From: Alphaproteobacteria bacterium
GTDB taxonomy: Bacteria > Pseudomonadota > Alphaproteobacteria > TMED109
Reading direction: 5' to 3'
Assembly (NCBI GenBank): GCA_022825235.1
Contig: JAJDYI010000017.1
Span: 62,001 to 126,000, forward strand
Length of the DNA: 64,000 nt
The notes below the pieces were generated by a model. That model worked only from the letters and a program-made list of their open reading frames with translations. It was not told the origin of the DNA and ran no database searches. Made by a program: the position numbers and the translations under genes. This document shows, piece after piece, positions 57,813 through 64,000 of this stretch; positions within the stretch are counted from its first letter, which is position 1; each line of letters begins with the position of its first letter.

Positions 57813-58643
57813 TCAGCGTCCGTGGTAGACGCCCGGACGTTTCTCGAAGAACGCTGCGAGAGCTTCGTGGTGGTCACCGGTCTGGTGGGCCACGCCCTGG
57901 TACACGGCGCAGGTGTCCAGGAATTGGTCGAGCGGCATGGATTGTGCCATCCGCATGAGCCGCTTGGCGTACCGGAGCGTAACGGGTGGCTTGGCGGCGA
58001 TCGTGTCCGCCAGCTCGAGCGCCCGATGCCGGAGTGCATCATCCGGTACCACTTCGAGCAGCAGACCGACGGCGAGAGCTTCGTCAGCCCCCACCGTGCG
58101 TCCGGTATACGTCATCTCGGCCGCCCGCTGCATGCCGACGACCCGCGGCAGGAACCACGCGCCCCCGTCGCCGGGGATGATGCCCAGGTTCACGAAGCTC
58201 TCGGCAAATCGCGCGGAATCGCCGCCGATCCGGATGTCGCACATACAGGCGAGATCGCAGCCGGCGCCGATCGCCGGACCGTTGACGGCGGCAATCACGG
58301 GCACGTCGAGGTCAGAGATCGCGCGCGGCATGCGCTGGATGCCGTGCCGGTACGCATGTTCGATGTCCTGCACGGGACCTTCGAAGTCGCCGGACCGGTC
58401 GCGCATGTCCTTCACGTTGCCTCCGGCCGAGAACGCGCTCCCGTTGCCGGTTAAGACCAGAACGGAAACGGCCCGTGACCGGTTGATCCAGGCCGTCACG
58501 GCCAGCAGGTCTTCTAGGATCTTCGTACCCGTGAGCGCATTGCGCACATCGTGCCGGTCGAATGCGAGAAGGGCGGTGCGGCCCTGAATCTCGAGCGTGC
58601 AGTTGGTGACGGCAGGAGGATTCGTCGGCGTCTGATTGTCCAT
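57813..58643 (-). CDS. Crotonase-superfamily protein (enoyl-CoA hydratase/isomerase-like)
   Basis: A 276-aa protein with the crotonase fold: LAFDRHDVRNAL, the oxyanion-hole segment FSAGGNVKDM (about 65-74), AAVNGPAIGAGCDLACMCDIR, and GIIPGDGGAWFLPRVVG. The two catalytic glutamates of rat hydratase (144 and 164) align here to Asp (in GAGCD) and Phe (in FAESFVNLG). Classical hydration is therefore unlikely. An isomerase (PaaG-like) or another acyl-CoA reaction is more plausible. The ATG at 58643 matches family N-termini. It is convergent with the tRNA and has no operon partner. Confidence 0.88.
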   Translation of the reverse strand: MDNQTPTNPPAVTNCTLEIQGRTALLAFDRHDVRNALTGTKILEDLLAVTAWINRSRAVSVLVLTGNGSAFSAGGNVKDMRDRSGDFEGPVQDIEHAYRHGIQRMPRAISDLDVPVIAAVNGPAIGAGCDLACMCDIRIGGDSARFAESFVNLGIIPGDGGAWFLPRVVGMQRAAEMTYTGRTVGADEALAVGLLLEVVPDDALRHRALELADTIAAKPPVTLRYAKRLMRMAQSMPLDQFLDTCAVYQGVAHQTGDHHEALAAFFEKRPGVYHGR

Positions 58644-59106
58644 GGGTCGGTGTCCTGAGCGGGTCACGGGGCCGGTGTGGTGCCGTATCCTACGCGCAGA
58701 GACTCCGATCGTACGTTTGGCGCCAGGGGGATCGCAGGTTGGCCCGGTTACCGACTCGAAGCCGGTGCATCGCCGCTTTCTGTAGACCGCTGCCTCGGCG
58801 TTCCGCGCAAGCTCATCTCCCACCGAAGCCATTGCGCAGGGCGTCTGCCGAGTACGATCACCGGCGCTCGAAAGAGGCGAGAGATCGCACAGTTGCCGGG
58901 GCATTCGCCCTCAGGGCGGTGCAGATGGTCGAGCCGACTGCGATCCTATGGCCGTGGCCATGCAGGCGGCCGGTGCCGCGAACCGGATCGGGTCGGGGGT
59001 GCTCCGCATCGAACTGAGGCCTGGTCCGGAAAGCGCAAGCGAGGTTTGACGGGGCCGCTCGGGCTTGGAATGATGCGTCGACGTTCTCCATGTCTGTTGC
59101 CCTGCC
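58644..59106. other. Intergenic region between divergent genes
   Basis: About 460 bp between the crotonase gene and the HEAT-repeat gene. No supported coding sequence, RNA gene or clear operator was seen. It should contain both promoters. Confidence 0.5.
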
Positions 59107-60480
59107 GTGCCTCGAGTCTTCCGGGCCCTGCTGCCCCTTGCCGTAATCCTTGTTTCGACGTCGCCTTCGCGGGCCGCCACGCTCGACGAGATCTCGGCCC
59201 TCGTGTCCGAGTTGCAGGCCAGCACTGCCCACGACCGCGCCAGAGCGGCAGTGCGGCTTGGTGAACTCGGATCCAACGCCAATACCGCAATCGGCGCGTT
59301 GATCGCATCGGCGCTGCACGAGTCGGACCACATTGTTCGCGTGCGGGCCATTCGTGCGCTTGAACGCATCAGCGGTCAGGCAAACGTGACGATCACTGCC
59401 CTGATCGAACTGCTTGACGATCCGCACCCGGAAATACGATGGGCCGCAGCGGGCGCCATGGAGAGCTTCGGCCTCAAGGCGGTAGTGGCCACACCGGCGC
59501 TGGTCGACTTGCTGGACGATCCCGACGCTGCGGTTCGAGCCTCCGCAGCGTCGACCCTCGGCAAGATGGGGCCGGTCGCGGTGGCGGCTCTGATGCAGGT
59601 GCTGGACGACCCCGACCGCGTAAAGAGGCTGAACGCGCTGAAGGGCCTCGCTGCGCACGGTGCCCGCGCCGGGGTCGCGGTTCCGCGCGTCGCGCCAATC
59701 ACCCGGGATCCCGATCCGGAGATGCGTGCGCTGGCGCTCCTGTGCCTGCGTCGCATTGCCGGCGATCGGAACTGGCCCGGCGAGTCCGGTTGGCTCACCG
59801 ATCCGCAGGCGCAAATCTGGCCCAAGGCGATGACATCGGCGGAACGCCTGCGGGGATATCCGTCGCTACGGCGCGCGATCGTGGAAGCTTCCCTGCAGGT
59901 ATTCGGTGAGCTGGTGTCCGATCCCGACCCAGGCGTGCGTTACGAAGCGGTCAAGGGTTTCGCGGATCTTGGTGAGGATGGGCGGTCAGGGGCGCAGTTG
60001 GTGGCCCCGCTGCTGCGGGACCCGGACTCGCGCATCCGGCGCGCGGCGGCGGATGCACTGGGAGGAATGGGATCCGAAGCGGTTGCCGATCTGGTCCCCG
60101 AGCTGGTTTCGGCGCTGGCAGATCCTGACGAAAATGTTCGCTGGGCGGTCATCCAGGCGCTGCGTAACGTGGGACCCGGCGCACTGACGGAACTCGCCGT
60201 TGTCCTGGAATACGGCGATCGGCTCCTGCTGCCCGGCGTGCTGGCTACTGTGATCGAACTTGGCCCGGTTGCAGCGGACACCGCCGTGTACCTGTTGCCG
60301 TACCTCGCGGCCGACGAATCGGAGGTCCGAGCGCTGACGGCCGAAGCGCTGGGGAGCGTCGGCGCCACCCAGGCGGCCGATGCGCTGTATACGGCGCTGG
60401 ACGACCAGGCCGAAGAGGTCCGCCTGGCGGCGGCGTGGGCACTGGCGGCGCTCGGCACGGATGCGCCGGTAGCGCGATGA
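59107..60480 (+). CDS. Exported HEAT-repeat protein
   Basis: A 457-aa protein with a signal peptide (FRALLPLAVILVSTSPSRAAT) and about eight to ten HEAT-like repeats. These show the recurring pattern LLDDPHPEIRWAAAGAMESFG, VRASAASTLGKMGPVA, VRYEAVKGFADLGEDG, IRRAAADALGGMGSEA and VRWAVIQALRNVGPGA, a few of which are nearly alike. HEAT solenoids are protein-binding scaffolds. No enzyme domain is seen. The start is GTG 59107. The TGA overlaps the start of the DUF1194 gene as ATGA, so the two are coupled. They converge with the xoxG-J genes. Confidence 0.87.
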   Translation: MPRVFRALLPLAVILVSTSPSRAATLDEISALVSELQASTAHDRARAAVRLGELGSNANTAIGALIASALHESDHIVRVRAIRALERISGQANVTITALIELLDDPHPEIRWAAAGAMESFGLKAVVATPALVDLLDDPDAAVRASAASTLGKMGPVAVAALMQVLDDPDRVKRLNALKGLAAHGARAGVAVPRVAPITRDPDPEMRALALLCLRRIAGDRNWPGESGWLTDPQAQIWPKAMTSAERLRGYPSLRRAIVEASLQVFGELVSDPDPGVRYEAVKGFADLGEDGRSGAQLVAPLLRDPDSRIRRAAADALGGMGSEAVADLVPELVSALADPDENVRWAVIQALRNVGPGALTELAVVLEYGDRLLLPGVLATVIELGPVAADTAVYLLPYLAADESEVRALTAEALGSVGATQAADALYTALDDQAEEVRLAAAWALAALGTDAPVAR

Positions 60481-61214
60481 AGCGCTGGTGGGGCCTGTTG
60501 GCCGTTGCCGTCCTGGCGGCCGCCGAGTGCGTGGCTGCGGCGGAACGGGTGGACATGGAGCTGATCATCGCGATCGATGTCTCGTCGAGCGTGGACGAGC
60601 AGGAATACCGCCTGCAAATGGGGGGAATCGCCGCAGCGTTCCGAAATCCGTCAGTGCTCGACGCGATCCGCTCTGTCGGGCCGGGGGGGTTGGCGGTGCT
60701 CGTGATGCAGTGGTCGGACAACCGTGAGCAGGCGCCGGTGACCGAGTGGCGCGTCATCCGGAGTCCCGCGGACGCCGTCGCATTCTCGCGCGAGTTGCGT
60801 GCGGCACCCCGGGCGATACCGGGCGGTCAGACTTCCATCGCCGGCGCGATCGAATTCGCCATGGGGGAATTGGCGACGAACGGGTTCGAGGGCAACCGCC
60901 GGGTGATCGATGTCTCCGGTGACGGGCGAGCCAACAACGGCGTACATCCGATGTCGCTCCGCGATCAGGCGATCGAACAGGGCGTCACGGTCAATGGCCT
61001 CGCAATCCTGAATGAAGAGCCGTTTCTCGATGACTACTTCGAGCACAGCGTCATCGGCGGTGCCGGTGCATTTCTGATGGTGGCGGACGACTATCGGGAC
61101 TTCGCGGCAGCGATTCAGCAGAAGCTGCTGCGCGAGATCGGCCTGCCCGTTGCCATCCAGGACCGGCCGGCCCGGCGGGCGACCGCGTCATCGGTACGCT
61201 ACGAGACCTTCTGA
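60477..61214 (+). CDS. Exported VWA-like protein (DUF1194)
   Basis: A 245-aa protein with a signal peptide (WWGLLAVAVLAAAECVAAA) and a DUF1194 domain. The MIDAS-like metal site is in LIIAIDVSSSVDEQEYRLQ (DxSxS, about residues 30-36). Further segments are RNPSVLDAI, PGGQTSIAGAIEFAM and RVIDVSGDGRANNG. VWA-type domains bind protein partners with a divalent metal. The ATG overlaps the stop of the HEAT-repeat gene (ATGA), implying that the two exported proteins work together. Their job is unknown. Confidence 0.88.
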   Translation: MKRWWGLLAVAVLAAAECVAAAERVDMELIIAIDVSSSVDEQEYRLQMGGIAAAFRNPSVLDAIRSVGPGGLAVLVMQWSDNREQAPVTEWRVIRSPADAVAFSRELRAAPRAIPGGQTSIAGAIEFAMGELATNGFEGNRRVIDVSGDGRANNGVHPMSLRDQAIEQGVTVNGLAILNEEPFLDDYFEHSVIGGAGAFLMVADDYRDFAAAIQQKLLREIGLPVAIQDRPARRATASSVRYETF

Positions 61215-61267
61215 GCCCGTCACCACGAGGTGCCTGGCGCAGGGAGGGAGGGGCCCGGTCGCGGTTG

Positions 61268-61286
61268 TTAGGGTTTAGGGTTAGGG
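61268..61286. repeat. Three TTAGGG-type units in tandem
   Basis: TTAGGG, TTTAGGG and TTAGGG stand in a row between the convergent DUF1194 and xoxG genes. The match to telomere repeats is a curiosity. At only three units it is probably chance or a small slip-mediated array. Confidence 0.5.
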
Positions 61287-61318
61287 GAGCACTGCGAGCG
61301 CGCCGTACGGCCCGAACG

Positions 61319-61789
61319 TTACCGCTGCGCTTCCTCCACGACCGGATTGTAGCCTTCCTCGAACTCGCCCCTGGCTACCCGGTCCTTGTACTCGTTCCGC
61401 AGGTAGGCGATGATCGACCAAATGTCGTCGTCTGAAAGGGTGCGCGAGAACCCGCCCATCTGCGTCGGTCGACCGTTGATCGTGAGGCCGCCAGCGATCA
61501 CGGAATAAATGTCGAGATTCCTGCCGCCACCCTTCTTGAACTTGTTGCAGCTGAGACAGGGGCCCTTCGCGCCGATGCCGCGGCTGCCGTGGCAGAACCC
61601 ACAACGGGCGCTGTAGCGCTCCTTGCCGTGCTCGATCGCTTCTGCGTCGCCTTCCAGCGGGTTCTCGATGTCGTCTTCGCCGCCGTAGCCGAGGTCTTCG
61701 GCGGCGATCGTGTTCTGCGCCAGCAGCAGGCAAGCGGCAACCGCGCAGACGAGAAACAGGGGGGTGCGGCGTAGGAAGAGTGAATCCAT
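61319..61789 (-). CDS. xoxG: Cytochrome c for XoxF-type dehydrogenase (XoxG-like)
   Basis: A 156-aa periplasmic cytochrome c. A signal segment (PLFLVCAVAACLLLAQNTIAA) is followed by YGGEDDIENPLEG and the heme motif CGFCHGSRGIGAKGPCLSC (CxxCH plus an extra CxxC). MGGFSRTLSDDDIWSIIAYLR carries the Met-ligand region. XoxG-type cytochromes accept electrons from PQQ methanol dehydrogenase. The ATG at 61789 was chosen; 61798 and 61807 are alternatives. It follows xoxJ after about 25 bp on the same strand, which strongly supports the role. Confidence 0.87.
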   Translation of the reverse strand: MDSLFLRRTPLFLVCAVAACLLLAQNTIAAEDLGYGGEDDIENPLEGDAEAIEHGKERYSARCGFCHGSRGIGAKGPCLSCNKFKKGGGRNLDIYSVIAGGLTINGRPTQMGGFSRTLSDDDIWSIIAYLRNEYKDRVARGEFEEGYNPVVEEAQR

Positions 61790-61814
61790 GGAAATCATCC
61801 AGGCCAAGCCGGCG

Positions 61815-62639
61815 TCAGCCAGGGAACGGTGCGAAGTAGGGAATCTGGTAACCGGTGACGATCGACTCGATGGTGCCGTCGGCCAGCATGGCCGCCAGTT
61901 CGGAATTGATCAGATCGATCAAGCGGGTTTCGCTGTTCGGGATGGCGGCGCCGATATTCCAGCGAAGGCCCGAGATGGGCTCGAATGCGTCGACCAGCGA
62001 ATAGTTGGCGTCCTTGTGCCGCCGGCGTTCGATGGCAAGGGCAGGTGCCCACACCATGGCGGCCTTGGTCTCGCGGTTGCGCAGGCCGTCCAGGACCCGT
62101 CGGTTGCCGAGATAGAGCTCGCGCTCGATGCCGTTGTCAATCAGGTAGCCGTCCATGGCAGTCGACATGGCCACGCCGATGTCGGTGTGCTGGGCGATCT
62201 CCTCGAGTGTGGCAACGTTCGCGAGTTCGGGGTCGACCACGGGGATGTAGGCGAGACCGAGGTACGGTGCAGAGAAGACCAGGCCCTTTTCGCCGATCTC
62301 GTCGACATTGTCCGGATGCACCGCAATGCCCGCGAAGATCTGGCAGCGCCCCTTGGCGATCGAATTGCGCAACGCCCTCCCCAGGCCGCCCCTGGTACCG
62401 GTGTTGGACCAGTAAAGTTCCGTCTGCCAGCCGTTGTTGGCAGCGATCTGCGAGAAAATCTCGACATCGAAGCCGCGTGGATAGTCGGTCGACGAACTGT
62501 GCGGCCAGTTGTAGGGGTCGGCGCAGATGGTGAGGACGCCACGCGCCTGAATCTTGTCGAGTGCGTCTTCGGCCTGGGCGTTCAGACTCATGGTTAACGC
62601 CAGCACGCACACGGCGGCGCAGGTGGAAATCAGTTTCAC
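61815..62639 (-). CDS. xoxJ: Quinoprotein dehydrogenase-associated periplasmic binding protein (XoxJ-like)
   Basis: A 274-aa extracellular solute-binding-like protein with a signal peptide (LISTCAAVCVLALTMSLNAQA). It has LTICADPYNWPHSS, YPRGFDVEIFSQIAAN and YWSNTGTRGGLGRAL, the pattern of the protein family found beside XoxF/PQQ dehydrogenases. XoxJ is thought to help load or activate XoxF in the periplasm. GGAG stands 7 bases before the ATG. It lies between xoxF and xoxG, with a strong terminator separating it from xoxF. Confidence 0.88.
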   Translation of the reverse strand: MKLISTCAAVCVLALTMSLNAQAEDALDKIQARGVLTICADPYNWPHSSSTDYPRGFDVEIFSQIAANNGWQTELYWSNTGTRGGLGRALRNSIAKGRCQIFAGIAVHPDNVDEIGEKGLVFSAPYLGLAYIPVVDPELANVATLEEIAQHTDIGVAMSTAMDGYLIDNGIERELYLGNRRVLDGLRNRETKAAMVWAPALAIERRRHKDANYSLVDAFEPISGLRWNIGAAIPNSETRLIDLINSELAAMLADGTIESIVTGYQIPYFAPFPG

Positions 62640-62686
62640 GGGGTCGACTCCGGATTAAGGGGGGATCAGTCCGGTGCAGATATATA

Positions 62687-62726
62687 GGTAGAAGAAAAGG
62701 GGGAAGGCAGCGGGCTGCCCTCCCCC
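62687..62726 (-). terminator. Strong intrinsic terminator after xoxF
   Basis: Reading the minus strand, a GC hairpin of about 13 bp with a two- or three-nt loop (GGGGGAAGGCAGC pairing with GCTGCCCTCCCCC, one or two mismatches, 62699-62726) is followed at once by TTTTCTTCT. This is a classic rho-independent signal, 25 bp past the xoxF stop. It suggests that xoxF ends here and that xoxJ-xoxG receive only read-through or have their own promoter. Confidence 0.85.
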
Positions 62727-62750
62727 GGAAGATTCGCGGATGCGAACTTC

Positions 62751-64000
62751 TTAGTCGATGCCAAAGGCGAACAGGCCGCCGCCCTTGGTGTGGTTCTGGA
62801 GCCACTCGCCGAAGGTGAGCGGCCAGATGCCGCCACCACCCGCGCCGACGACGATCGTGATGTACTGCTTGCCGCCAGCGGTGAAGGAGGTCGGGTTGCC
62901 GTGCACGCCGGTGCCGACGTTGAAGGACCAGAGTTCTTCGCCGGTGTCGTCGCGGACTGCGTGGAAGAAGCCTTCCGCGTCGCCGTAGAAGACGAGGCCG
63001 CCGGCCGTCGCCATCATGCCGCCTGTCGCGGGCGTGCTGTGCGGACGGATCCAGGTCAGCTCACCGGTCGAGGCGTCGTACGCCTTCACCGCGCCGTTAC
63101 CCTTGTTGAAGGTCAGGACCTTCGCGCCCAGGTACCACTCGCCACGACGCCATTCCATCTTCTTCGCCTGGAGGTCCATCGAGAAGTTGTAGGTCGGGAC
63201 GTAGACCATGTTCACGCGCGGGGAGTAGGCCATCGGGTGCCACTCTTTTCCGCCGTCAAGCGAGGGGGCAATGTCGTTGGTGCGACGGTCGTAGACCACG
63301 TCCATCGCCGGGTCGCCACCCTCTTCCCAGGCCATGATCGGACGGCAGTTGTCCTTGAAGCCAGGGGTCCAGTTGATCCGGCCAAGCGGCACCACCCAGT
63401 TGCACTTCCCGTTGGTACGGTCGATGGAGTAGAGGTGGCCGTTCCGGTCGCCGTGCAGCCAGACTTTCTTGCCGTCGATGTCGGCCAGGATCACCTCGTT
63501 CACGCCGTCGTAGTCATACGGGTCGTTCGGGGTGTACTGGAACCAGAACTTGAGCTCGCCCGTGTCAGGGTCAAGCACGATGGTGGAGTTTGAGTACAGG
63601 TTGTCGCCAAGACGGACGTGACGGTCGAAGTCCGGGCCCGGGTTGCCGACCGGCACGTAGAGCAGGTGCAGGTCCTGGTCGTACGAAGCGGTGATCCACG
63701 TCGAACCGCCGCCGTACTTCCAGGATTCGCCGGCCCACGTGTCGTTGTTGGGCTCGCCTTCAGCCGGAATGGTGTAGGTGTTCCAGATCGTGTCGCCGTT
63801 CTCGTGGTCGAGGGCGCGGACCCAGCCGCGGACGCCGTACTCGGCACCGGCGGTGCCGATGATGATCTTGCCGTCAAGCGCCAGCGGCATGACGGTAAAG
63901 GTCTCGGCGTAGGTGTAGTCACCGACGGTCTTGTCGAAGACGACTTCACCGGTCGCGTTGTCGAGAGCGACCAAGTGTGCGTCGAGCGTTGCGAGGTAGA
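62751..64000 (-). CDS. xoxF: Lanthanide-type PQQ-dependent alcohol dehydrogenase (XoxF-like, 5' end outside window)
   Basis: The last about 415 residues of a PQQ beta-propeller dehydrogenase; the start is beyond the window edge. Visible PQQ-family segments include VRLGDNLYSNSTIVLDPDTG, YASGEL-type tryptophan-docking repeats (YDASTGELTW, DDTGEELWSFNVGTGVHGNP) and YGDAEGFFHAVRDDTG. The key motif is YDYDGVNEVIL. An Asp two residues after the catalytic Asp (DYD) marks lanthanide-dependent XoxF/ExaF enzymes, whereas calcium MxaF has DYA. It oxidises methanol or another primary alcohol in the periplasm. The xoxJ- and xoxG-like genes follow. It is closer in overall wording to the methanol/ethanol family than to textbook XoxF5, so substrate range is open. 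Confidence 0.9.
   Translation of the reverse strand, partial: YLATLDAHLVALDNATGEVVFDKTVGDYTYAETFTVMPLALDGKIIIGTAGAEYGVRGWVRALDHENGDTIWNTYTIPAEGEPNNDTWAGESWKYGGGSTWITASYDQDLHLLYVPVGNPGPDFDRHVRLGDNLYSNSTIVLDPDTGELKFWFQYTPNDPYDYDGVNEVILADIDGKKVWLHGDRNGHLYSIDRTNGKCNWVVPLGRINWTPGFKDNCRPIMAWEEGGDPAMDVVYDRRTNDIAPSLDGGKEWHPMAYSPRVNMVYVPTYNFSMDLQAKKMEWRRGEWYLGAKVLTFNKGNGAVKAYDASTGELTWIRPHSTPATGGMMATAGGLVFYGDAEGFFHAVRDDTGEELWSFNVGTGVHGNPTSFTAGGKQYITIVVGAGGGGIWPLTFGEWLQNHTKGGGLFAFGID

Noticed and set aside
61268-61286. Eukaryotic contamination suggested by TTAGGG repeats
   Set aside because: Bacterial genes with normal context flank it on both sides, and three units are too few.

Overview
This 64 kb window is GC-rich and densely coded on both strands. 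It reads as chromosome of an alphaproteobacterium, probably Rhodospirillales-like. The main evidence is gene order: hisZ-purA, rluD next to rpoH, and the run lysR-trxB-greA-carB-carA facing a GatB/YqeY protein-dnaG-rpoD-tRNA(CAU). No insertion sequence, prophage, integrase or CRISPR array was found. The organism appears to be an aerobic heterotroph with supplementary oxidation of reduced sulfur and of alcohols by a lanthanide-type quinoprotein. Both window edges cut genes: hisZ on the left, xoxF on the right.

Left part (1-16.7 kb): hisZ-purA, an SDR, a SnoaL-like protein, a LysR regulator divergent from a 57-aa protein, and a cytochrome c556-like protein. A Tat-lipoprotein vanadium haloperoxidase follows, with a porin 4 bp downstream. 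Then comes a peptide-type ABC transporter (two permeases, two ATPases) and its separately transcribed binding protein, with an oppositely oriented alpha/beta hydrolase between them.

Middle part (17-33 kb): rpoH, rluD, and a small membrane protein coupled to a JAMM peptidase; tldD, a GST, and a CaiB-type CoA transferase-unknown-hisC cluster; a secreted four-cysteine protein, a Tat aldo/keto reductase and a DUF6064 membrane protein. A heme-acquisition set follows: an IsdG-type monooxygenase, HmuS and a TonB-dependent receptor.

Redox island (31.7-46.5 kb): flavocytochrome c sulfide dehydrogenase genes fccAB diverge from soxXYZA with overlapping start codons. No soxB or soxCD is visible. Next are a YHS protein, a cytochrome P460, a DUF3179 protein, an intradiol dioxygenase convergent with a DOPA-4,5-dioxygenase-type fusion protein, a YdiJ-type FAD/Fe-S dehydrogenase, a NYN-domain protein with a 70-aa arginine-rich partner, a molybdopterin oxidoreductase and MsrP.

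Right part (46.5-64 kb): the housekeeping block, a crotonase-fold protein lacking both canonical glutamates, a HEAT-repeat/VWA (DUF1194) exported pair, and xoxG-xoxJ-xoxF with a strong terminator between xoxF and xoxJ. I did not find one clear new system. The best leads are the dioxygenase fusion, the unusual SoxY tail and fcc/sox divergent overlap, the NYN/arginine-rich pair, the HEAT/DUF1194 pair beside the xox genes, and the degenerate dehydroquinase-like protein beside hisC.
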